NCBI RefSeq assembly: GCF_028009165.1 | Contig: NC_079241.1 | Location: 2,170,001-2,234,000 of the forward strand | DNA: 64,000 nucleotides | Reading direction: 5' to 3' | DNA from: Akanthomyces muscarius | Taxonomy: Eukaryota > Ascomycota > Sordariomycetes > Hypocreales > Cordycipitaceae | Part shown: piece after piece, positions 22,571-34,400 of the stretch | Layout: the number at the start of each line of letters is the position of its first letter | Numbering within the stretch: position 1 is the stretch's first letter | The notes under the pieces: model-generated | The model's database searches: none | The model's input: the letters and a program-made list of their open reading frames with translations, nothing else | What the model was told of the DNA's origin: nothing | Made by a program: the position numbers and the translations under genes

Positions 22571-24185
22571 ATGGGTTCCAACACACCTCTCACCTGGCGC
22601 CAGCTTGATGTTGGCGTAGTCGGCGGTGGCATCGGCGGCATATCCGTTGGCATTGCCCTGCGCCGCGCCGGCCACAAGGTGACAGTCTACGAAAAGCACG
22701 ACTTTGCCGGCGAGGTGGGCGCGTCGGTCTCGTGCGCCGCCAACGGCACGCGGTGGCTTCACGAATGGGGCGTCGACGTGGCCAAGGGCGATCCCGTCGT
22801 GCTGAAGAAGCTCATCAACAGAGACTGGAAGACGGGCGAGCCCGTCAGCGTCTACGACCTGGACGACTACGAGAAGCGATGGGGCTACGTGTACAACATG
22901 TTCCACCGCCAGTACATGCATGCGATGCTCAAGGACTGCGCCATGCAGGAGGAGGGCAGTGGAATTCCTGTCAAGCTGATTGTGAACCACCAGGTAAACA
23001 TCCTTTCTGAGCTTTGCGACTCCGAAGTACGAGGGACTAAACGGTTGTCCGACTAGTGTGACAGCATAGATGTGGAAAACGGCACCATCAACTTCAAGAA
23101 CGGCACCTCGGTACAGCACGATCTCATTGTTGGCGCCGACGGCATCGGCTCCGCCGTGCGCGGCCAGCTCGGCATCTATCCCGAGAAGCGCCCGTCGGAC
23201 TCTAGCTGCCTGCACGCCAACGTGCGCACCGAGGACGCGGTGCGGCTCGGCCTCGTCGACTACTCGCAGAACAGCGCGCTCGAGTACTGGGGCGGGCAGG
23301 AGGGCAAGTGGGACAAGATTGTGCTGTCGCCGTGCAACGGCGGCAAGCTGCTCTCGTACTACTGCTTCTTCCCGCGCGAGCTCGGCGACTACTCGACGCA
23401 GCAGTGGGGGGCCGACAGCCGGCCCGTCGAGGAGCTCCTGGCGCCGTTCCCGGAGCTGGACGCGCAGGTCAAGGCGCACCTGGCCATTGGCGCGGAGATT
23501 CAGCCGTGGAGACTTTGGGTGCAGTAAGTGCCAGTGGTGGAGGCCATGGGCATCCCAGAACACCGTTTGTCTAACCTGTCGTGACAGTGATCCTTATCCG
23601 TACCTTCAAAAAGGCAAAGTCTGTCTTCTCGGTGACGCCGGTCATCCTGTGAGTAACTTTGGACTCGGGGAAAACCTCGTCTGTTGAGAAAATGTACTAA
23701 TGCGCTTCGGCAGATGATGCCTCATCAGAGCCAGGGCGCTTGCATGGCGATTGAAGATGCCGCCGCGCTGGGAATCATCTTCGACAAGCAGCACTTCAAC
23801 GGCGACATCTCCGAGGCCCTCGCCCTGTATCAAGATATTCGTCTGCCACGCGTGACCAGAGTGCAGTCCGCAGCTGCCAAAGCCGCCTACAACATCAACG
23901 AGAGAATAGGTAAAGAAAACGTCCCCCCGCTGCTCGTGTCGCCGCCGCAAAAGCTAACCCCTTTTTTCTGCAGGCTTTTCTACAAATAAAAACTGCAGCA
24001 CTTATAAAGTCGAAGATGAGAAGAAGAAGCTGACGGTGGAAGAGGTCAACGCGTACGACATGTATAAAGATGTGGACGAGTTGCTGGCCAAGAGACGCGG
24101 GACGGTGTTTGGGGGAAAATTCAGTCGTGGGCTGCCGCTGGGAATGAAGCTGCCGAATGGCGTGGTAGTAGGCGAGGATATTTGA
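22571..24185 (+). CDS. salicylate-hydroxylase-type FAD-dependent monooxygenase
   Basis: Exons 22571-22993, 23057-23523, 23588-23648, 23714-23909 and 23974-24185 give 452 residues, with all splice phases consistent. The class A flavoprotein monooxygenase signatures are VGVVGGGIGG for the FAD ADP-moiety (about residues 14-23), IVGADGIGSAVR (the DG motif, Asp169) and CLLGDAGHP (the GD motif, Asp313). The GD motif runs into MMPHQSQGACMAIEDAAAL. Salicylate hydroxylases of this family use NAD(P)H and O2 to convert salicylate to catechol. The start at 22571 puts the FAD motif at the usual distance; an in-frame ATG at 22499 would add 24 residues without homology. It lies between the regulator and an intradiol dioxygenase, which fits a catechol pathway. 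Related 6-hydroxynicotinate or other aromatic monooxygenases cannot be excluded. Confidence 0.9.
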
Positions 24186-24484
24186 GTGCATAATTTTCAG
24201 TAGCCATCTTTTCCCAGTATTATTGTAGCACAACGTTTTACTCGTTTTTTACTTATTCTTGTTCAACTTTCTACATCATCTGCCCATATTGGCGTGCATC
24301 TCAGCCCTCTCTTAGTTGAGCACTTGGAGCCGAAAGGGCTGCTCTCGGCACAGCCCTACAGAATAAGGTACCGCTTTGATACACTACACTTTCAAGAAAG
24401 AATCGCGCCCATATGTATAGCGCTGTTGAGATGATGGTGGATGAATTATGTATGGAACGCATACATGAAATAAAACATTGAAAC

Positions 24485-25552
24485 TTAGGCAGCAGCAAGC
24501 TTGACATTATACTCGAGATCCCACTCCGCCTTGGCGTCATCCTTGCGTGGCACAAAGTCCACGGTGAGCCCATCCTTGACAGCAAAGACACTGTCATCCT
24601 CGAGATAGGCGGATTTGCTGTCGAAAATTTGCGTCGTCAAAGGTTTGAAGCCTTCTGCGGTTACCTAGATTTTCACGTCAGTCTAATAATTCCGCAAGCA
24701 TTCGACGGTGGTGCGTACAATGAGGTGAATATGGGCAGGTCTAAACTCGTGTCGGTCGAGAAGCTTCAAGAGCTTGCCGGCAGGGCCATCCATGGGTACC
24801 GGGTACGGTGTTGGGCGCAGACAGTAGAATGAGTATTTTCCCTCGGCGTCTGTGACGAAGACGCCACGGAGGTTGTGATCAATTTGCTTCTCATCCTGCT
24901 GTTCGTAAAGACCTTTTTAAAGAAAAAAAGATGTCAGTGTTGACATTGAAAGTATGGGTTCTCCGAGGAAGCGTACCGTTGGTGGAGGCCTGCCAGACAT
25001 CAACCTTTGCATTGGCAAGAGGCTTGCCCGTCTCGGCGCACGTAACCTGGCCGTGCATGAAGGTGACCTGCCCATCACTCGGCGTATCAAATGTGATTGT
25101 CGTGCCATTCTCGCGAACGGGCGCGTCGGCTCGCCAAAATGGCCCGAGGATGGCGGTTGAGGTGGAGGGCTTTCCGGCTTTGGTGGCGGCGCGAACGGTA
25201 ATGTCATCGACAAGACTGTAAATTGCCAAAACGTTAGACATAGACCAAGTTTTCAATCTGCAGCGACATGCGAAAGGGGAGCAATAACATACGATTCGAG
25301 ACCGATTACGTCGCACATGAGCTGGCCCTCGTTGCGTCGGTCGTTGCTCATCTGGCCCGCCCAGTTGATCATGTTGACACCGACCAGCCACTCGTCCATG
25401 GTCAGGTCGACCTCGCGCGCAAAGTCGTGAATGTGCTGGATAAAGGCAGACATGACGGTGCGCATGCGCGGGGTCGCGTTGGGCCCGGTGGCGTCAATCA
25501 CCGACTTGGTAAAGTCCTGGCCCAGAGGCTTCATGTCTTGTTCAGAGCCCAT
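24485..25552 (-). CDS. intradiol ring-cleavage dioxygenase (catechol/hydroxyquinol 1,2-dioxygenase type)
   Basis: Exons 25552-25293, 25215-24977, 24912-24719 and 24664-24485 give 290 residues. The N-terminal helical dimerisation domain ends in GLESLVDDIT, and the catalytic beta-sandwich starts at TSTAILGPFWR. The four iron ligands of non-haem Fe(III) intradiol enzymes are in place: Tyr169 (GLYEQQ), Tyr203 (TPYPVP), His227 and His229 (RPAHIHLI). The enzyme should open catechol to cis,cis-muconate, or hydroxyquinol to maleylacetate. The neighbouring salicylate hydroxylase and decarboxylase make catechol the more likely substrate. It has no signal peptide, so it is cytosolic. It is convergent with the hydroxylase, with 299 bp between the stops. 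Confidence 0.92.
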
Positions 25553-26227
25553 GGTTGTTGCTGTGTATGATATATTTGGTCGATCCTCACAAAAACGGGA
25601 AGTAGTGCAGGTAGGCGGCTGGCAACGTGCGATGGGGATACCTGGACGAAAGGCTGTGAGGGCATGAGTGAGGCTGGGTAATGACATATAAGTGTGCTCC
25701 CTCTTCAATCAGTCGCGTGTTGGACCCGTTACAGTAAAGCGCAGCGCCCCTCCAATCAGCTCATTTTCATTACACTTGAGCCTGACCAGCAACAAGTGCG
25801 GGAACGTAGGGAAGTGGCGGGGCCGATTGTCGGGAAGTGCACCTCGCTCTTGATGAGACGGCGGAGATCGCACATTGTCCTCCGGTCCGCCAGCAGCGCA
25901 AGTAACCAAATCAAACAATAATGAAACGCCGAAAGCGGTATATCGACTCCATTGAACGATGCATCTCATTAGCTTACAGAAAGATACAGATAATTACCTG
26001 ATCATTGTCAGCAATTCGTGATGATTGATAACGTTTCTGCTAATGGACCATGACCCCTCCCCCGCATTTTAGCTGCAGATTTAGTTAGTTACTCCATACA
26101 AAGCGCGGCAGCTCCGCGGTCCGCCTAGCTGCGAATAAGGCCGCGGATTCAATCCGGCCGCGGATAGCCATTCGACGGCACCGTTCTGTTCAGTCAACAG
26201 GCCCGTATATTCCCGCTCCCTCGCCAT
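25553..26227. promoter_or_regulatory. promoter region of the intradiol dioxygenase gene
   Basis: 675 bp between the dioxygenase start and the CoA-transferase stop. A 13-bp perfect palindrome CGGATTCAATCCG at 26144-26156 lies between two CCGCGG hexamers (26141-26146 and 26158-26163). It has the form CGG-N7-CCG expected for a Zn2Cys6 dimer. It lies about 590 bp before the dioxygenase start codon. No gene was seen. Confidence 0.5.
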
Positions 26228-28106
26228 CTACTTTCTATAGTCCTTATCCACGCCGAAATTCCATGTCGGTGCGTCCGAGCCGTTCGGCCGGCTCGCTCTC
26301 TGGAAACTAACATCCAGCCCGTCAATCTCCACCACGGGCTTCACCGCCGAGACGTCCTTTCCGTACGCCGCCGAGTACCAGTGGTCCAGATACTTGGGGT
26401 TGTCCACAAAGTCCGGAAACGCGGCTCGCATCTGCCGCAGCGTCGTGCCGGAGATTTGGTCCACGCTGTTGGCGTGCCGCAGGGCGAGCACCTCGGCGCC
26501 CATGGCCGAGCGGAGCTGCTGCTGGACGTGCGCGGACAGCTGGCCGACCTTGAAGAGAAGCAGGTCGTAGTGCAGCAGCGACGCCTTGCCGTGCCATGAG
26601 CCGCCGCGCGTGGTGCGGTGGTAGAGGCCCACGAGCGCGGCGATGGCGCCCATGCACCCCGTGCCGTAGTCGGAGATGGGAAACGGTGGCACGACGGGCT
26701 CGTCGAGACCCATGAAGCGGCCCTGCTCCCAGGCAATGCCAGTCACCTAGTAGAGTTGTCAGTGCGGCTGCAAAACGATAGGAGGTGTAGTGGTGAAAGG
26801 GGGAAAAAGAGAAGAAGCTTACGCAGTCGGCAATCTGCTGCCATCCCGCTCGGTGTGCCCATTCGCCCTCGTAGCCAAAGCAGTTTTCGTTGACATAGAT
26901 GACTCCCTTCCCGCGCTTCGCGGCCAGCTCAGCAAGCTTTTTGGGGCCGTAGCCCAGCTTGTCAAACGCGCCCGGGCGGTACCCGTCGACGACGACATCC
27001 ACATCCTCGAGCAGCTCCTCAAACAGCTTCCTGCCCTGCGGCGTCTTCAAGTCGATGTCGGTCGCGTGCTTTCCCATGTTGCCGTCCACCTGGAAGAACG
27101 GCACGTCGCTGAGGTTGGGGCTGGTCACTTTGAGAACGTCGGCGCCGTACTCGCCGAGGATCCTGGTGATGATGGGCCCGGCAATGATGCGGCAGAGCTC
27201 GAGAACCTTGACGCCGGAGAGGAGCCTGCCTTTTTGGGTCCGAGGGAGGGGTGTCTTTGGTGTTGATGACTCGAGACTTTCTACCGACCACGGAGGCAAT
27301 GCAAGATTTGTTTTGCCCTGTACATGAATTCCGTGAGTGTGTGGTAACATGCGTCGGAATTTTGAGGTGACTTACGTGCGGGGTGTTGGCAAAATCGGTG
27401 TGCTTAAATGCTTTGACACCGGCCTGGCGATGTTCCCTGTTCATCGCCTCTAGCTCCTCGACGGTGAACTTTTCGACAGCCCCTTCAATGGCATCGACGA
27501 TTTGCTCATGGGTCTCGAGATCCGGACGATGCGACTCCAATCCAATCATTTTCAGCGTCGTAGAGGCCTCCAGAGAGCCGTGGATGTGGTAGTACTCGCC
27601 GGGCTGCTTGGTCTTGTATAGATTTGCCGACATGCGCCGGTACGAGTTGGACTGCGCCTGAAGTAGATCGGTATCTAGTTTTGCACTCGTGAGTAATAGC
27701 TCACACATTGTAGCATTTTTGTAAATTGCCTACCTTTGAGTAGCGCCTTGACTTCTTTGTCCAGCTTGCCCAGGCCACCCACCCGCGCAAGGTACGCCTG
27801 GAATAGAAACGCAGTCGTCTTCTCCAGGTTTACATGTACCTGCGCATCCTTTGCGCTTCCGTCGTCGCTCGTCTCTGCCAATAGAGCGGCGACGGTGCCC
27901 TCAATGGCCTTGATTGCCGCTGTCGTCTCGGTTTCTTTGAATGGGATAGGAAAATACGGCTGGTCGCGTTCGGCCGTGAATTTTATCTTGCCTTGCCGAC
28001 TGGCAACTTCGGACGGTAGCGATATGGGATCAAAAACGCCGAGTAAATATTGGAAAATGCGAATTGCCTCTTCCTTTGAAGAGTATCTCTCGTTTTGGGC
28101 GGCCAT
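26228..28106 (-). CDS. class III CoA-transferase (CaiB/BaiF family)
   Basis: Exons 28106-27734, 27674-27376, 27317-26823 and 26746-26228 give 561 residues. The family core is in exon 3: LSGVKVLELCRIIAGPIITRILGEYGADVLKV, DLKTPQGRKLFEELL and VVVDGYRPGAFDKLGYG. Exon 4 has ISDYGTGCMGAIAALVGLYHR. The 220-residue N-terminal extension is typical of the long fungal members. Enzymes of this family move CoA between carboxylic acids through an aspartyl-CoA intermediate. Next to a CoA ligase it could load CoA on an aromatic or ring-opened acid, but the substrate is unknown. No targeting signal is evident. Confidence 0.88.
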
Positions 28107-28528
28107 GGTTCCCTGCCTGTGATGCGCGTTGAACGACACGGGCTATGTGAAAGAGATGAGCGTTACTTGTCGCGGCCAGAAACATTCATTGGCGTACGCC
28201 AGTCTATGCCGCGCATCGCAGCTCGTACCCCCGGCGCTTTAGTCAATGCCGAACAGCGGCCGCCTCCCGCGCCCCGGTCGGCCGATGTGGGGGTTCACAA
28301 GGAGTGCATTACCCGACGGAAGGTGCCGCATCCGACAGCCACCTTTACGGTGTTGGGAATCGGAGCCGCAAGTATCCGTCCTATCGCATGATGCAGATAC
28401 CGAAACACGAACAAGGGCCGCAGTTACTAATGCGTCGTTTCATAAGTCTATTCTCGCGTATCTAGCATGATTCTTGCTACATGGGCGGGCCGGTTCCCGT
28501 TAATGGTCGCGAACCGGCACACTCGACG
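28107..28528. promoter_or_regulatory. promoter region of the CoA-transferase gene
   Basis: 422 bp without a gene. It contains CATCCGACA at 28329-28337, which also occurs at 22337-22345 in the hydroxylase promoter, plus several other CGG/CCG triplets. Confidence 0.4.
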
Positions 28529-30510
28529 CTAGATCTTGGACGTGCGCTTCTCTGCTTCGCGAAGCTGTTTTCTCAGAATCTTCCCACTCGGGCTTCTGGG
28601 CACGACGTCGACAAAAACCAGCCCGCCGCGTAGCTTTTTGTAGTCGGCAACCTTGCTGTGCACATGCTGCATCAAGTCCTGCTCAGTGACCTTGCCCTTG
28701 CTGGCCGGGGTCAGTACGACAAACGCCTTAGGTGCCTCTGTGTCTCTATACGGCACGCCAATGACGCCGGCGTCGCCGACTGCGGGATGAGATTCTAGAT
28801 AGCCCTCGAGTTCGGCGGGAGCGACCTGTAGCCCCTTGTACTTGATCAGTTCCTAAAGCGAGTCAGCGAATTTGTATCCAGGGCAAACTGTCAGGCGTTG
28901 TCTCCTCCGAGGAGAGCCTCTCTTCACGTCCTACCTTTTTGCGGTCTACAATATGGTACAGATTGTTGGAGTCAATGCGCATAATGTCTCCCGTCCGCAT
29001 CCAGCCGTCTGTCGTAAAAGTCTTCTCGTTGGCTTCAGGATTTCTGTGGTAGCCCTGGGTGACAATCGGCCCCTTGATGAGAATCTCGCCCGGCTCTCCC
29101 GGAGCCGTGTCGTTTCCTTCCTCGTCAACAAGGCTTTTCACAACGTTAGCGACACACACACACACTCCAAATTTCCCTTCCAAGAAAAGTTGTAGTAAGA
29201 ACTGTACCGGACGGAAAGATTCGGCAGCAACTCCCCGAGACTGCCAGCCTGTTCCTGCGAATTGACAGCCGTGTACGTTGCCGCGCCCGTCGTCTCGCTC
29301 ATCCCCCACACCTGGCCGATGACGAGATTCGGCATCTTCTTGTTGGCCTCGGTGCGCATCTCGGCGCTCACCGGCGCCGCGCCCACCGTCGCCTGCCTCA
29401 TGGGGAAGAACTGCTCCTTGACGGCCGGGTGCTTGGCAATGGCCATGTAGATGGGCGGCACCGTGAAGAAGATGTTGACCTGCAGCGCCTGAATGTGCTT
29501 GACAAAGTCGCCAAACTCAAACTTGGGCATCCAGTACGTCGTGGCGCCGGCCGAAAACTGCGCGGCGAAATAGTTGACGACACCCGCAATGTGCGCCGCG
29601 GGCAGGTGCGCCAGCGTGCGCTTCGTCCACGCCGGCTGCTTGTCCCAGTACTTGCGGTCCACGGAGCTCGTGAGGAAAATCTCGGCCACCATGTTCTGAT
29701 GCGACACGAGCACGCCTGTCACAGGGTTTTTTTCTCCCGTTAGCATGTGTGACAAGACAAGAAAAAAGGAGCGGTTGGCCCTCGGCGGCCATGTAGCACG
29801 GATTTGGCGGTGAATTTACCTTTTGGCAGCCCAGTGGTACCCGACGAGTACAGGATGCATATCTTGCTCTTCTCGAGCTCCTCCGGGTCCGTTACGACCC
29901 TCCAGTCGAGCTTGCCGCGAAAGTCGCAGGCCACCGCGCCGTCCACGCTGTAGAGCTTAATTTCGGGGTGCGATTCGAGGACCAGGACGTGGCGCTGCGA
30001 GAGCCCTGCTTCCTCGGCCGCCTTGACGGCACCCTCGACGGCGTCCTTGCTGCACACAAGGACCTTGCCCGGCCCGTCGCGGAGCTGCCGCGCCAGGTCC
30101 GACGGCGTGTTCATGGGCGACCCGGCCGAGTAGATGCCACCGGCGGCGATGACGCCGTAAAAGAGGCACGGGAGCGCCGACTGGCCCGATGAGACGACCA
30201 TGACCACGTCGCTCCCCGGGCCGCCGTCCTTGCCGATTCCATACTCGCGCCGGAGAAAATGGGCGAGCTGCTTGGTGAGGTCGCGCGCGCGGGCCTTTGT
30301 GATGCCCTTGGCGGGATCGTGCGCCTCCGCGTGCAGTAACGTATCTTCTTGGGAGCGCGAAAATTTGTGGTCTGGTGAGGAGAGACGCCCCCGTCAAGGT
30401 TAGCAAATAGCAAAGGTGCCGAGATAAAAGTGGCCGAGCTCCGCACCGAACAGAAACGTCAGCAAGTCGACGTTGGGAATGTCCAGCGACTCTTGGCTGC
30501 TGTAAATCAT
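28529..30510 (-). CDS. 4-coumarate-CoA-ligase-like AMP-forming ligase, probably peroxisomal
   Basis: Exons 30510-30447, 30371-29820, 29715-29208, 29133-28935 and 28852-28529 give 548 residues. Adenylate-forming motifs are present in order: the P-loop YSSGTTGLPKG (spanning the second intron), VWGMSETTGAA, GWMRTGDIM, and the C-terminal catalytic lysine segment PRSPSGKILRKQLRE. The protein ends in SKI, a conservative variant of the SKL peroxisomal signal. It should activate a phenylpropanoid or related acid to its CoA ester. With the CoA-transferase beside it, a role in peroxisomal side-chain shortening of hydroxycinnamates toward hydroxybenzoates is a reasonable inference. The third intron contains a short CA repeat. 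Confidence 0.9.
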
Positions 30511-31072
30511 GGTTGCTGTCGTGGAGATTGACAGCTAGTAGGAGAGATCCGCAAGAAGAGAAACAAAATGTTGGGCAAGGGTACAGCTTTAAAGTACGAA
30601 AACTTGGAGACGCCCGCGAAGCCGAGCGGCGTTTGATTAGAAAGGTGTTCCTCCGTCCCCTGCCAGGTGTTGTTGTACCCCAGGATTCTATACGGCAAGT
30701 GGGCTCTCTCCCCGCACAGCTGGGCGATACTCGGCCCCGGTTTGGCGTCGAGGTATCTATGTAGCCAGCGGTTGAATAGCCTATGGTTGGTAGAAACTGT
30801 TCTTATGCAGTGTAATCATGGTATGAGACGAAATGGTTCTAGAAACAGCCTTATACGAAAATGCTACCATGAGTCAATTATGCGACACGGGTGTGTAACC
30901 AGCTCAATAGGCGGTATGGCGAGCATCCGGCCGGCCGGCGATATAGCCGTCATGAGAACGGCGGCGCCGATCAGCAAAGCGTAGCAACGACGGGGACGCG
31001 TAGCCTTCTTATTACAAATTAGCGCCACTCGTTTCACAATCCGCACTACGACAGTTGCCTACAACTGTTCAA
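30511..31072. promoter_or_regulatory. promoter region of the CoA ligase gene
   Basis: 562 bp between the ligase start codon and the tRNA gene. It contains CATCCGG at 30924-30930 followed by repeated CCGG. No open frame has a recognisable domain. Confidence 0.4.
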
Positions 31073-31144
31073 TCTTCCGTAGTATAGTGGTCAGTATGCA
31101 AGCTTGTCACGCTTGAGACCCGGGTTCAATTCCCGGCGGGAGAG
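31073..31144 (+). tRNA. tRNA-Asp (anticodon GTC)
   Basis: A 72-nt cloverleaf without an intron. The acceptor stem TCTTCCG (31073-31079) pairs with CGGGAGA (31137-31143), with one G-U pair. The anticodon stem CAAGC/GCTTG holds the loop TTGTCAC with anticodon GTC. The T arm CCGGG-TTCAATT-CCCGG is perfect, and the discriminator base is G. A run of nine or more T at 31171-31179 is a suitable Pol III terminator. Confidence 0.95.
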
Positions 31145-31169
31145 ATCCGCCAGCATTCTTAGGATGTTC

Positions 31170-31179
31170 GTTTTTTTTT
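31170..31179 (+). terminator. Pol III T-run terminator of tRNA-Asp
   Basis: An uninterrupted T run beginning about 26 bp after the tRNA 3' end, of the kind that stops RNA polymerase III. Confidence 0.6.
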
Positions 31180-31436
31180 AGCCTTCTTTTCTTCTTCTAC
31201 CACAAAAAAGTGCTCAGTACTTGTAGGTTGTCTTTAATTTTTTTGAACTATCCTTATCAAGTTTTGCACGTAATAGCTCCTCACATGCGTGCCTACAGGC
31301 GTGGGGTTACTGAAATTTTCATTAAATGCTAAGCAAAAGCAGATTTAGTAGAGTTGGATGCGAAATTATAAACTGCGTGAACTATAATGATATTCTAAGA
31401 AATAACAAACCCAAGAAAAAACGCCATATTAATGCA

Positions 31437-34400
31437 TCAAATCCCCTTCGCCATCCACTGCTTCCGTAGCGCTTCTTCCCACTCGCTGAAAAAGCTAATC
31501 CCTGACGCTTCCAAAATCTCACCAGTATGTAATGTACGATTCAATGGTGGCACCACAAACCAGTCATGGTCACTTCGACAGATAACGTTACTGCGCTTAT
31601 CGCTTGTTTGGTTCCCGGGCACTTGAATCACTTTCTTGATGCAGCACATGCAAAAGCACTCCATGCAGTACAGGCAAATGGAAAAGTCGTCACTGCAGGG
31701 TATGTTATGCAGACACTGGGCACAACTGCGGTCCGCCAGCTGAATGTCGGGCAGTTTGGGCTCTAGTCTCTGCAAAATAGGGGACTCGCTTTGTGTTGTC
31801 GCCATGGACGCATTGGGATTGACACGGCGCATGGACTGGCCCAAAGCCTGGGCTCGCTTGACATCTCCCGTTGCCGTCATGAGCCAAAGAAGGTTGTCCA
31901 AGGCGTAAACATCATTCTCGGGCTCTGAGTCGGCAAGCAAGTCCAAGCTGTACAAAACAAGTGGTTTAAGTATAGCATCTGCTGCGCTTGTGTTTCCCGT
32001 GAGGCGTTGATGAAGTCCGAGGTATACTGCAGCCATGTTTATATCGGAGCCTCGAACGTTCAATGGCGTGTCGGTGTTTTGGTGCTGCTCTTGCTGAAAT
32101 CTCACTTCTTCCAACTTCTGAAGCAAAACCGTAGCTTCACTTGACTGTACTCCTGCATGCAGAAGTTGCCTTTTATACAAGGCAGCGAGTCGTTGGAACG
32201 AAATGGCATGCGCTTGCCGAATGATAACAGTTCCTTTTGGGCGATATTCAATTAGAGAGATCTGCTCGAAGAGTTGTGTGGCGTCCGCTATGAAGTGACT
32301 ATAAGTCCATGTAGCGCCGTAAGCAAGCCGCAGATACAGAACAACGACTGGATCTCGCAGGTTATGGGCTGTGTTGATGGACAGCATCAATAGCTTCAGG
32401 ATAGGTTGCGTCTTTCCAGTTGTGCTAGCAGCCTTTGGAATCCAGTCGAGAACCAGGCGTTTGTTAGCCTGCCCGAGGAACATTTCGACCAGTCGGCTCT
32501 CTCCTTTCGTCTTTTTCGCAATTTGCAGAGACAGTTGCTCGACAATCTCCATCATTTCCGAGTGCATGTTCTCGTTGTAGAGAGTCTCCAGATATCCCAC
32601 TTCCGACTGAAACTGTTCCGACGGGTTGAGCTTAACAGCAGTGGCAGTTTCAATAGCCTTGCGATAGTATTCCAGAGACTCTTCGACCTGGGATGTATGA
32701 TAGTAGCACTGCGCTATGAGGTAATAGTCCTTGTAGAGCCTCCATTTGCTGCGCTGGCTCGCTTCTGCGTTGAATTTGCCGTCAACAGCAGCTTGCTCCT
32801 CGAGGACCACGCATTCCAGCGCCATATCAAGCGCTTCCACATATCTGCCATCTTTGGAAAGGCAATATGCAATTCTTCCATATGTGAAAAGTTTGTTGTT
32901 ATCCATCTGCAATGCCTTGTTGTAATGGGCCAGCGCGTCGTCGTGTCTACCCAGGGTCAAGTACGTGCTTCCGATTCTTCTGTGCCACACTCCTGTCTCC
33001 GGATAGCCAGCCCATGTATGCGCTTTTTTAATCCTCTCATCGAGAGAACTTTCAAGCCAGTGACTTTCTTCCCCAGAACTGTTGCAGCCAGAAGCCATGA
33101 GGGTTGCGCTTTGGACGATGTCGAAGCAAAAGACGGTCGGCATATAGCCTTCAAAGTCAGCACAGAGCCAGGCCTTCGCAAATTGACGACCGATAGGTTC
33201 TGAAATCCTGGACGGGTTCTTTGCCAGTGACACTGCAAAGTCTTTTGCGGGGCCAGTCAAAGAACCGACCACATCCGTGTCAGAGAACCAACGCACAATA
33301 TCCGTGAGATTGGTCTCGTTCAGAACCTCCAGGCCTTCGTTATTCTTCAAGTAAGGTAAAACCCATGCATTGATGGTGGCTTCATCAGTAAGCATAGCGA
33401 CGATCTGGGGTGCCAGTTCCTTCTTGTCAGTGATGTCGACGGTAGTCGGATCCAACGCGGCAAGATGCTCCTGCCAGTACCATGCAGCATACTGCCTTAT
33501 TGCACTTTTTCCTGAACCAAGATCAAACTTTTCAAACCAAGCGTTGTCGGAAAATATCTTCAGACACGTTTTCACAATGTGCAGCCGTGCCTCAACATGA
33601 TCAAAGGTGATGCTTGGTTTGAACGAGGCATTGGCAATATTTGTCGGAAAGTTTCTGAAGAATTCGCGAACCGTGCTATGGAAGAAGCTGACAGAAGTGG
33701 TGGACTTTTTGGATCGGTATTCCATCTCAGTGGAAGTAACAGCTAAGTCAATGCTCCGCGTCGGGCTATTCGGAGAGCTCATATCCGAGGACATGCTCAA
33801 GCGGCGCAACGCTTCTTCGTGCCCTTTTGGTCTCAGAGCATTGCCAGCTTCGATGACTTCTCCCAAATTGACAGGTCTACCAGGGCTAGACTTTGATGCT
33901 GGGCTGCCATTTTCGACTTCGATGGCTTCACTCCGACCGATACGTCTGTCAGAGCTATATCTTGATGCTTGGCTGGTGCTTCTAGCAAGTCGCTGCTTTC
34001 CAAAGTCGATGACTTCACCCACGCTGACACGCCTATCAGGGCTGGATCTTGAGCCTGGGCTGGAACCTCTTAACATGCGCTGTTTTCTCTCGAATTCCTT
34101 GATAAGATCATCGGTTGAAAGACCGTCTTCTCGTTCAAGTTCGAAGAAGCAGCCGTATTGTCCTCGTAGGCTCTCTTCTAGCCGATAGGGTGTATCTCCA
34201 AATCGCAAGATGAGGACTGCTTCGAGCTGCTCCAAGGACAATGCCTCCTCTGCACAGACGATCCAACGAAGCATTTCGTTGAGATCTTCTGCCTCTTCCT
34301 CGGAAATTGCCTCAGAAAGACTCTCGAGGGTCCGCAATAGCATGCCGTCAATTTCTTTCGGAAATGCTTCCAGAGCTTTCTGGATGGACCTTGGATGACG

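Noticed and set aside
22226..23563. 445-codon open frame on the minus strand
   Set aside because: Antisense to exons and introns of the flavoprotein hydroxylase, with no domain of its own.
32406..33203. 265-codon open frame on the plus strand
   Set aside because: Antisense to the TPR region of the STAND gene.
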